Source: Plazaster borealis
Taxonomy: Eukaryota; Echinodermata; Asteroidea; Forcipulatida; Labidiasteridae
Direction: 5' to 3'
DNA: 64,000 nt
NCBI GenBank assembly: GCA_021014325.1
Contig: CM037462.1
Location: forward strand, 14,714,135 to 14,778,134
Shown: piece after piece, positions 24,201 to 36,200 of the stretch
Layout of the letters: each line of letters begins with the position of its first letter
How positions within the stretch are numbered: the stretch's first letter is position 1
Program-made: the position numbers and the translations under genes
Notes under the pieces: generated by a model
The model's input: only the letters and a program-made list of their open reading frames with translations
Databases searched by the model: none
What the model was told of the DNA's origin: nothing

Positions 24201-27200
24201 AATTAGTACAAAATCTCATCAGTAAACGTTGTAAGAGGGTCAACTTAGTGATGCCTTAACTCACAAGATTACAAGATTCCCAAGTTCAAAAACCCCACCG
24301 ACCACCCCTCGATAACTCAACAAGCAACCAAGGACCTTCTAGGGACAGTGTTAAGCACAAAGTTGATAAGCAAAATTGTCCGCTTACCCCTTTAGTGACC
24401 ATTAATTTATGTATTTTCATCCCAAAACGCCCAGACATTGCTAATATTGTTCATTTTTTAATCAAATTTTGTCAGTAAAAATGTCAACAGAAATAACATG
24501 AAACAGAAAATTTAGTTTCGTTTTTTAGAAATTGGGATACTGTTAACATACTACATTGAAAAATTTCATATCCGGACATGACCTTTGATTTGACCTCTTT
24601 ATGTGAATGATAGTAGGTCAAACCTTGCGGCCGTTTGCGGCCGCTATGGGCATTTTGGTACAAGCCGCTTGTGGTCTCTAAAGGGTTAAGCAACTCTATG
24701 AGATTCGGCCCAGTTGGTTAGCTCATGGCCTCCTCAGGCTGCATGGAGTCGTTGTCTCCACAGATTGCCCATTATGGCTTCCAACTTAAAATAATAATAA
24801 TAATAATAATAATAGTGGCTTCTTATATAGCGCACATATCCGTCACTCGGTGACGCTCAAGGCGCTTCAACAATCAGTATTTTCCTGCAAGGTATTGTTG
24901 AGCTACGTTTCTGAAGTATGAGACCTACTCCTTTACATAGCACCATGTAATGGTTTACAGGGTGCTGTGGCGCAATATGCTGCCGATCAAACCAGGAACA
25001 CCGGGGCGAACCCCTTCTCTTTACGATAAGTGCACTGGGTTCTTTTACGTGCATTACACAACACACGGGACCAACGGCTTTACGTCCCATCCGAAGGACG
25101 AAGCATGTGGTTAAGTGTCTTGCTTAAGGACACAAGTGTCACGACTGGGATTCGAACCTACACTCTGCTGATCAGAAACACCAGAGCTTGAGTTCGGTGT
25201 TCTTATCCGCTCGGCCACGACACGCCACGTGAAGGAAATCCTTCAGATTATTGGGCGCTTTGGGCTATAAAAAGTGTTTGTTATGAAATTAGCTTCTGAC
25301 TGGCACCCCCCGAACAAAGATATTTACAAAATAGGGAGAACACCAACATAGGACTAAATAGCTCAGTTGGTAGAGTGTCGACAGGTTAACCTTTTAGAGA
25401 CCACAGCGGCCACAAACGGCTCGTACCAAAATGCCCATAACGGCTGCAAACGACTGTAAGATCTGATCTACTTCCACTCAACTAAAAAGTTCAAAGTAAA
25501 GGTCGTGACCTGAATTGACATTTTCCAATGTTTCTCATGTTAACATAGTATCTATGTTTCTAAAAAACAAAACAAAATTTCTGATTTATAGCATTTTTTT
25601 CAGACACTTTTACAAGAAAAAATAGTTCAAAAAAATCAACAACAAAACGATGTCTGGGCGAATGTTGATGATTATACATAAATGAATGGTCTCTAAAGGG
25701 TTACACCGGAGGTCATTGGTTCAAATCCCGCTCTAGTCAATTTTTCTTTGTTCAACCCCAAATTATTACGAAATTAATATGGTTGGAAAGATGTTTTAAA
25801 AATATAAATATGATTCATACAAATATTCCTCGAAATTGTGTGGGTTTCCTTTTACTTTGTGAGCTAACAGGATCTGTAATTTGTGGAATCAAAACATTTT
25901 GGTTCAACAAAATGTTGGACCGTGTTTGTTGCAACAATGTAAACTTCACGGAATGTTGTCTGGCAACCTGTGTCTACTAAGCCAGATTGATCTGTGCTTA
26001 GCAAGTTTATATGCTTACAGGCTTTATGAAATTGCAACCTGCCTTATGAAATTGAACCAAGTGCTAACTTTGACTCAATAGCCGCTCTTTGGTCAGTACT
26101 TGTGAAAAGTCAATAACAGCTTTGACTACAAATGCAGCTACATGCAGTCAAGGCATACAAACAATCCAAGCCGACTTCCCAAACTTTATTTTGGTCACAA
26201 CTTGAACTTTCACAAAGGTCATTTTAAGGTCACTGGGTGTGTTTTAACCAATGGAAATGCGTTATAAATAGTTCATTGGAAATGCGTTATAAATAGTTCA
26301 GGTTTCTTTCGCTTGTCATCATTTGAAATGTGTAAGCTATTTTTTACTTTTTTCAACTTGTAAATATTGTAAATTTGTGCAACCAAGGAAATAAATGGAG
26401 CTGTATAGCTCCTCTTTCATAAAAAAAAAATATAATTTTGGGTTGAACAGAGAAAAATTGACTAGAGCTGGATTTGAACCTCCGACCAGTACATGCCAGT
26501 TCCATGTGGTTTATAACTTGAATAAATAAATAAATACCTAAGTAAATAAATACATAGTGGCAATTTAATTGGCACTGCCAATATAAAACATTGGGTCATT
26601 TTAATGAGACATTTTCAGCGCTTCCAACATTTGCATCTTGTAATCATGGAGATTTTGTACAACAAGCAGGGAGATACTTAGAATTACAATCAACATAATG
26701 GGGAAAAGTTTCCATAATCAGGGAGATTTTCAAATTTGTTCATCAGAACATGGAAAGATTGGATTATTTTCAGGGAGCTCTCTGTAGAATCAGGGAGAGT
26801 TGGCAGCTCTCCATTGCTAGAGTTCAAGCCAGCCAAATTAACTCTTTCATGCGCCGACCAGTCGCTGGCGACCGGTTTAAATCCTTTCCTTTCAGAAAAA
26901 TAGTTGTAACACGAATAATACAAATCACATTGCCACACAGTTTTCAGAATGTAAAAGAGGGCTCTTGAGGGTGCTATTGTAACCTGTTATTGGGGGTCGC
27001 CATTTGCAAAAAATGAGTAAACAATTAATGTGTCCATATGATCAATTTATCGCTAAAATAAATGGTGCATGAAAGGGTTAAGACAAGTTAAATACACCTA
27101 CCTGTCTGGCTAGGTCTAGAATCGCTGACTGTGGGAGAGCGTTGTATATCGTTGCTATGAGCTCTGCCAACTGAGGTACCATTGGTTGAAGATCATCCAG

Positions 27201-30200
27201 GAGTGTACGGCTTGCTCTCCTAAGGAGCTCACAGACTGCCTGTAAACACCACAAAATGATATAATAATAATACGCAGTTTTTAAAAGTATATACAGGATG
27301 AGTAAGGATACAAAAAATCATTGTTTAATATTACACTGCTAAAAAATGGTATTCTTGAAATAAGAACATTATCTTATTTTTATGAAAACTTTTCTTAGGG
27401 AGACCGCCAACATAGGACTAGATAGCTCAGTTGGTAGAGCGCCAGCACGTTAAACCAGGGGTCGTTGGTTCAAATCCCGCTCTATTCAATTTTTCTTTGT
27501 TCAACCCAAAATCATTTAAACATTTACCCAGTCAGTTTCCCTTGTGGTTTATTATTTGATATCTGATATAAAAAGTCGCATCCCCTTAAGGTGATCCCCT
27601 GGCTGCCGCTTCCCAGGTTGTATCGTAAACTTGGGTGTGATCCCTGGCTACACGGCAGGTTGAATAGCTTCTGACTGGCACCCCCCGAACAAAGATATTG
27701 ACAAAATTGACAAAGTAGGGAGACCGCCAACATAGGGCTAGATAGCTCAGTTGGTAGAGTGCCGGCACATTAAACCGGAGGTCGTTGGTTTAAATCCCGC
27801 TCTAGTCAATTTTTCTTTGTTCAACCCAAAATCCCAAAAATCTTATTAGAATTTCTTTCAAAGGAGTGACACAAGAAATGTTTTCTGGAAATAAGATTAT
27901 TTTTGTTTCTCATTTCAAGAATACCATTTTTAGGAGTGTAGTAGTCTGAAAGCTCCCTGAAAGTTCACACTTGAACCATTGTTTTATGTGAACAATATTT
28001 TCCTCTGAAATGAAGTCATATTCAAGAAAACTGTATCTGAAAACCTAAAAAACAAATTCAACAGCTTCTTTTGGTTGTTACAACCAAAATTAAGGACAAT
28101 GTGTTGGATGCTGAAAATTGTGCATGGTTTTTCACTATTTTCTCCTGACTCACACAACAAATTAAGCCCAAATTTTCCCAGGTTATCTTTTCATGTATAA
28201 TGGTTGACCACACAAAACATGAACACTGTCTGTGAAATGTTGTCAGCTCTACCAATCCTGTATAATATATATATTATTTTATTTTATTTTATTTTTAATT
28301 TCTCTAGAATCTCCCAAAGGTTACATATAAATACCCTGCATGGGCACTTTTTTCGGGAAAATAACGTGAAGTGGTTAACAGATCTGAAATCCTGGTTATG
28401 AAAAAACATGGCTGTTATCTTTAAAGGCATCGTACACGTTTGGTAATTACTCAAAATATATATTAGCATAAAAACTGACTTGGTAACGAGCAACAGAGAG
28501 CTGTTGATAGTATAAAACATTGTGAGAAACGACTCCCTCTGAAGTAACGTAGTTTTTAAGAAATAGAGGTAATTTCTCACTAAAATAATAAAAACTTCTT
28601 GCAAGAAGTTTTTACTCCTATCTGAAAGCACACAAATTTGTACAACAAGGGTGTTTTTTCTTTCAACATTTTCTTGCAACTTCGATGACCAATTGAGCCC
28701 AAATTTTCACAGGCTTGTTATTTTATGCATATGTTGGGATACACCAAGTGAGAACACTGGTCTTTGACAATTACCAAATGTGTTCAGTGCCTTTAAGTAA
28801 TTAACTTATTTGCATAGAGGGGAAGAAACAAGTTCAGTGTTAAGATATAAATGTACATTGGTACAGGTCAAAGAGCTGTTGAGGTTATCTTGTACAAAAT
28901 GTCAACTGCTGAACCCAATTATTTCAAACCTACATTGAACTGTAAAAAAGGTAGCTCTAATTGTTCACATTATCCCCTAATACAGATGTCATGTGAATTA
29001 ATTAGGTACACCGGTAATTATGATAAGAGTACTTAAGGATATGTTAAAAAGTTGTTATCTGCATCATATCACATGAGCGTAAAGAGTCAATGTACAAAAC
29101 ATTGTTCAAACAAGCTTTGGTGAGAACGTAAATGTAGGCCAAGTGTATCTGAACAGCTGGCAGGTCCAGATTTAACATGTATTTTGGTTCTTATTGTACA
29201 TTTTTTGTCCACCAAGAGGATTTTTGGAAGCTTTTATTTTTCGAAATACATTTTTGCATATATTCGTTTCCGTTTTTACCCTTCACGGGATTCAATCAGG
29301 TCTCTCATCAAGGAGAAATTAAAGCAATACTTTCCGCTTGCAATATTTTCCGGTTGGCTGACCAAAGAGCTAGGCACTTAACTATAATTGCTCAGTAAAA
29401 AGTTCGGAAGGTAGTGCATTCTGCTCTACCAGCCAGGCATCCTAGTAGATGATACCCATGCCCACATCCTTACCGACTGTCATGTCGTGGCCGAGCGGTT
29501 TAGTGCATCAGACTCAAGTTCCGGTTGTCAAGTCATTAGGCTATGGATTCGAATCCCGGTCATGACACTTGTGTCCTTGAGCAAGACAGTTAACTAGAAT
29601 TGCTTCTCATCAACCAGGGATAAATGGGTACCTGTGAGGGCAGAGATGGTTCTTGTGATTGATTTAGCTTGGTGCGCTACATTACTTGGCAGCACAGGCT
29701 GTATACTCCCAGGGAGCTGAGATGGTTTAAGGAATGAAGAAATGGCCCAGTGACCAAGGGTAATAATGTTGGAAGCGCAATGATCATTCTTTGGAATTGC
29801 GCTATATAAGAGTCGATATTATTATTAATAAGGGGGTAACCCTGTTTCAGCCCTAGGAGTAGATTTCTCATTTTTTAAAAAGAGAAGGAAAAAAGAGAAA
29901 GTTCTTGAGGCCTTTACTTCTTACCTCAACCACACCTACGTCCGATATCCAGACACTAAGAAGATTCTGTAGGATTGGCAGTGTTTGCTGTAAGATTAGC
30001 AAAACAGGCTGAGGCTCATCAGGCGAGGGCAGTTGTCGAGTCCCCGACCCTGACCCCTCCTCTTCTTCCGATCGGTCGGGTCGCTTGAGGTCAAGGGTTG
30101 AGCAGAGGTTGGATAACATGTTGATTTTCAGTAGAATAGTTGATTTAGTGATTGGGGTAGGCTAAAATTGGGTGAGACAGAGAAAAGTAAACAGCATGAT

Positions 30201-33200
30201 TCATTTTCTTAAATTTGGAATGACAAAGAAAACAATTTTTGTTGCAAAGTAGTCAGATCCTTCCGTGATGTTAAAACTTGGATGATGTGTTGCATTATGA
30301 GACAGGGGACCAGACACTGAACATCTACTCACACTCAAGCCCGACATGTATTAGAAGCATGCCTCTTGTAACAATGTCCATGCTTATTGATTTCACTGAT
30401 AAAGAGTTTCACTTTGACACATTGCGAATGGTATATTTTCCACCACTCACCAGTACATTATTCATAAAGAGACCATTAGAAAAAAAATAGGCACACCATA
30501 GCAACTGTCTATCAATGGCCTCCATGCGGGTAACGCACACAACAGTTGCTCAGCATTGCTCTGACACACAAAAGCAAGTCTGCACAAAAGGCACGACACA
30601 GCTAACGAATGGCAACAGATTTGTTCACCTTCAAAGTCCTTATGAAAATGGGAAAACAAATAACAAGTCTCTAACCTCAAGTTAAAATGGTTTAAAATGT
30701 CACTGTGTTTGATACTCTTCAAGTGCAATTTTTGGCAAAATCCAAAAACGTTCCCCCCAAAAAAATAAAAAAACATTTCAAATTTATGGTCTGTAAATTA
30801 TTATACAGAGAATTTTCAGTTCATTCCTGAATTTTTATGATATTCAACCAAAACAGCATTGAATTTGACACTTTGACTTGAGCAAAAATTCCTCTTTGAA
30901 ATGTACACACCCATTTGTTTTTGATGCCCGATGTTGTCATGTTTCAAATTTTGCTCTTAAAGAGTATCAAATATAATTTTACACCATTTTAACATGAGGT
31001 TAGACACTTGTAATTTTTTTCCCCACTTTCAATGGAACTCTTATCTATCGGAATTTGAGTACATCACACAACTGAATTTGACCTTGGAGCCCCTCTTTTA
31101 AGTAGTGGGATTTCAAAATGTCAAACTTTTGTCAGATTTTGGAGCGAACGTTTTGCAGTTATTATTGGTCAATGCAATATATGGGATCAGGCTTATTGGA
31201 GAGGTGTATTATTTAAAATCATACTAAATCATTCCCAACCAAGCACTAGTAATATCAAACATCTATACACTGCTAAAAATGGTATTCTTGAAATAAGAAA
31301 AAAAATATATATATATCAAGAACAAAATTGTGTAACTCCCTTTGGGAGTGACACAAAAAAAGTTTTCTTGAAATAGGATTTCCTCTTATTTCAAGAATTC
31401 AATTTTTAGCAGTGTAACCATCATGCATCATTCATACATCCCAGCATGCATCTCAAACATAACAGGCAAGATGTTTGGACCTTAGGGAAAAGTAGGACAT
31501 GGAGTAAAAAGGTTTACCTTCATATAGGCTTCAAAAGATTTTTTCTACAACTTACTGATTTTTCAAAATTAAAATCAAATTTAAAGGAAGAGTATCAAGC
31601 ATGCATAGGACGTCTATCTCACTCTCAATTTTGTAATTGCATCTGGGGTGCGTTTTGGCGGCTGTAACCAATAATTGTTTCTGACGTCATAACCAAAACG
31701 GTAACCGAGCTCTGGCTGGGTTATCGTTCAGTCTTGACAGAACAACCCCCAAACCAAAAACATTTTTTTTTTTTGGTTACCGCCGCCAAAACGCACCCCT
31801 GTCTTTACAACATGTACAGACATTTGTTAAAATTTGAAAGGATTTTTTGACCCATTTGGCTAATACTGAACGGTGCTATTGGGGTATATTGAAACATGCA
31901 TTTGGCACACATCCATAAATGCATTGAGCATTATATCCCTGTAATGGGCATACATCCCATAATGCAATGGGCATATATCCCATAATGCAATGGGCATACA
32001 TCCCATAATGCAATGGGCATACATCCCATAATGCACTGGGCACACATCCAGGGGTGCGTTTTGGCGGCTGTAACCAATAATTGTTTCTGACGTCATAACC
32101 AAAACGGTAACCGAGCTCACAACTCGGTTATCGTTCAGTCTGAACAGCAGAACCAACGACCAACAACCGAAACAGTTTTTGGTTACCGCCGCCAAAACGC
32201 ACCCCAATAATGCAATGGGCACACATCCAATAATGCAATGGGCATGCATCCCATAATGCACTGGACACACATCCCATAATGCACTGGGCATACATCCCAT
32301 AATGTACACGGGTATACATGTATTTCCCATAATCCACCGAGTATACATCCCCCATAATGCAATGGGCACACATCTCATAATGCACTGGGCATACATCCCA
32401 TAATGCAAAGTGCAAACATCCCTTGTTGATGCATACTAAGACACACACATACCCCAGAGGACGTGGACCGTATTTTACAACTGCCTGAACTGTCTTTAGT
32501 GGAAGTGCTAGTGCTATCCTTCCCCTAACATTGAGTAACAAAGGAATCCACGCATAACAGTTTAATTGACCATATTTTTGACCGCATGAGGGCGCTTTCA
32601 TCAGGGAGTTGTCTTGCATCAAATTTACAGTTTCATCTTATTTAAATTGCCTATATGTAGTTTTCTTGCATCAATGACGAAATACATAAACATAATAATA
32701 ACAATGAAAAAAACCCAGTTTGTTAACTTGTTTTGCATCACGTGAATTCGGTTCACATTCGCCCTCACGGGGCCAAAAATACGGCGAATTGTCAAAACTG
32801 TACATAAAAAGGTACATGTTAACCTTTTATATACACATGTATGGTCATGGCGGCCATTTTTAAAGATGGCTGTTTCAAATAAACTTACCCTCTATGTCTA
32901 TAAAGTGTGTAGTCACATATTAACAGTTACCTACGCCTTTGCAGACCAATTAAACAGCATTTTAGCCTCATGACTGCGCACATTTTAGAAGGTTATGCAT
33001 GTAACATACGGGAAAAAACAGCTTATGCTTGGCGGCCGTTTTGAAAAATGTCTGCCAAAGTCGTCGAGAGCAGAAATTTAAATGGACCAATATCTTAGTT
33101 TTAAAAAAAATTCTTAGATTCAATCTTTAAGCTCATTGACTATAAAGTTCACACCAGTACCAACCCTCCAGAGACATGAGAGAAACATTTCCATCTGAAT

Positions 33201-36200
33201 TACTGTCAAAGTTGAGGAAATAGCTTTGATGCACCAAAACATTATCACTGCAAAGTTTGATTGAAGCAACCAAGTGCGAATATGAAAGTGTACAAATCGC
33301 TGACAAACATAAATCAATGTCCATTGTGTTTCGCTTAACTCGAAATCTTTTAAGGTCGGTTGTATTGTGTGTTTAACTGGTTAAAATCTACAAAGGATCA
33401 CAATGAATTTACTGTAATAAAAAAAAACAATGATGTATTATTCCGAAGAAAGAAAAAAATTGAAGAAGAATTTGTAAGATTCAAGTCTACGTACCGAGCC
33501 ATTGTAAACTAGTTTGTGGTTTTGAGTATTAGGTCCAAGTCTGAGCCTACAACTCTTAGGTCCGAGTCTAAGATGCCAGGTGTAGATCTGAGTCTGAGTT
33601 TCAAGTCTAAGATACGAGTCTGAGACCCAAAGTCCGAGATACAAGTCTGAGACCCAAAGTCCGAGATACAAGTCTGAGATTCGAGTCTAAGGTCCAATTA
33701 GGGCCCAATTTCATTCTTAACAGCCGATTTTGTGCTTACTGTACGAGTTTCCATTTCATAGCGCTGCTAACCGTAAGCACTCGAAAGGGTATGCTAACCT
33801 TCAGGTGCTTACTGTATGCAAATCCATGGTGAACGCACAAGCTGGCCGCCTAATTTTCTTGCTAACCTGTGAAATACGATTACCCTAAGCAAATTTTTCT
33901 GCCGTGGTTAGCACGAAAATTTGCTTACTGTTAATAGGCATGATATTTGGTCCTTGGAAAAAAGTAGGAACATTTTTCAAGTACAAGGGCTGACCTACAT
34001 ATACATGTACACATGGCGTACGTGGCTTTAATAAACTTTTCAGGCCTTCATAAAAACAATTTATCTGAAAAATAGACTAAAGTAGGAAGATTATCATGTA
34101 TAGGATTTGAGGCATTGCATGGTGAGGTATCAATATATTTGGTTTGCGGTAACACCATGTGTGTATCTACTTGCCAGGTAGAGTTTGTTCTTAGAGAACT
34201 GTCTTGCTTAATTCTACTACCGCGGAGTAGATTGTTCGGGTGTTCGGGAGACTTCTCAGTTCTGAAAAGAACTGTCCTGTTTATTAACTATTACCTGGGC
34301 GGAAGGTATAGAAATAGGCTGGGACTACTACTTTAGCTTATAGGATCGTAATTAACTGTACTACCGCGGAGTCAGTTCTTGGATTGGTCTCAACGTTTCG
34401 ACTAGCTTGCTCTAGTCATCGTCAGGAGACTGAGAAGTCTCCCGAACACCCGAACAATCTACTCCGTGGTAGTAGAATTAAGCAAGACAGTTCTCTAAGA
34501 ACAAACTCTACCTGGCAAGTAGATACACACATGGTGTTACCGCAAACCAAATATAAGATTATCATGACTGCGTTAAGCAGTGCTATAAAATTGGCCCCTG
34601 TTATGAGCCGAGTCCATGATGACTCACGAGTCATTATGAGTTCTTGTACCTGTTCATTAATTGCACTTTCCAGTATCTGTAGCTGTGGGGTGAGTATGAG
34701 TTGAAGGTAGCTGAGAATCTCTTGTAACGATAACGTTGACAGAACAAAACCAACGATGGACATCAGTCGTATACTCTCCCTGGCCTGAGAAGCAAACAAC
34801 ATATCAATTATTTATTTTAATGTTATTTTAAATATCAAGTTGTAAACCACAAGGGAAACTGACTGGGTAAATTTGAAATAATTTGGGGCTGTATCAGAAA
34901 CTTGGGTGTCATCCCTGGCTAAACGGCAGCTAACAGTTGTATGGCTTCTGACTGGCACCCCCGAACAAAGATATTGACAAATGAGTGAGACCGCCAACAT
35001 TAGGGCTAGATCATAGCTCAGTTGGTAGAGCACCAGCACGTTAAACCGGCTCTAGTAAATTTTTCTCAACCCCCAATTTATTTTATTTTATTACACTTCT
35101 TCACCGGCACAACACTACAAAAAGAAAAATACAAGGTAAATAAGAAAAGATGAATATACATAAAAAATATAGTGTATACAATAACATATAGTATATGATA
35201 AATAGAAAGAAGTAACAAATCGCCAGTGGGTGGCAAGAAGGAACAGGTGACCAGCACCTCTACAGAGCCATCCTACCACAGTTAAAGGGGATGGGGATGG
35301 GGTTGGGGGAAGGGGGAGGGGAGGAGGCAAACTGAAAGAAAGGGACAAAAAGAAGGACTCTCAATACCGGCAGCTAGCGCAACAGCAGTTGACCAATGAA
35401 ACCATTTTGGGTTTTCTTCCATTTAAATCAATGAAACCAAACAGAGGCTTGAAGGGAAAATAGTCAGGCCCCGTTATTTTAGTATGGGACCTAATATTCA
35501 TTATTTCAATTACACAATGCGGAGATGACAAACAATTTACGAAAATGAAAAAAACTTTAAAAAATTGTAAACAATTTTCTTCTAGTGTGGAAACGAAGCT
35601 ACCTGAATGTACAGATTGTTACATGTTAGAGGTTTACAGACTCTCTACATCATTTCAAATAGCCATCTAAAGGTCTTGTCAAACAAAGAGAAGTCTTTTT
35701 TATCTCTTTTACCAAACAGTGCACTCCTATAGTGTCCGCCGTATCTCAAAAAGAAAAATTGAGATCGGCCAAAAAAGTTCTAGGTCTATATTCCTCAGTG
35801 TTATCTGTAATCGGAAACAGATGTTAATCGTAAAGCCCGGTTCATACTTCACGCGAATTGCGAATTAAGCAATGCCCATTTCCTTGCGTCACAATTGGAA
35901 AAACAGCAAGTACCTGGCTGTTTGCGTCACTTAATTCGCCTCCTACCTGCTTTTGTGTGAAGTATGAACCGGGCATTAAGAGGTCAACCCTACCTTGATA
36001 GTATTCCTTCTGAGTGCTTCTTGGCTGGCATTGAGGATTGTCTCGGCATATGGCTTCATCTCTTTACGACACTCAAAGCAGATATCTTTGAGAGACATGG
36101 TGGCTGGAGCAGCCAACTCTGGGTCATTCAGACCTGCCAGGTAGAGTTGAAAAACAAAAAATACCAAGTCATGACTCAGTTAACAAAGGTCATGAGGAGT

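Larger units (their letters stand above)
27332..27941. mobile_element. Foldback element F12 interrupted by two SINE A copies
   Basis: Left half (ACTGCTAAAAAATGGTATTC, 27332-27397) and right half (GGAGTGACACAAGAAATG ... ATACCATTTTTAGGAGTGT, about 27840-27941) match the intact F12 at 31266-31427. Confidence 0.78.

Noticed and set aside
31860..32622. Minus-strand frames of 164-182 codons rich in [12 protein letters not shown]
   Set aside because: They come from the 23-bp minisatellite plus the F14 insertion.
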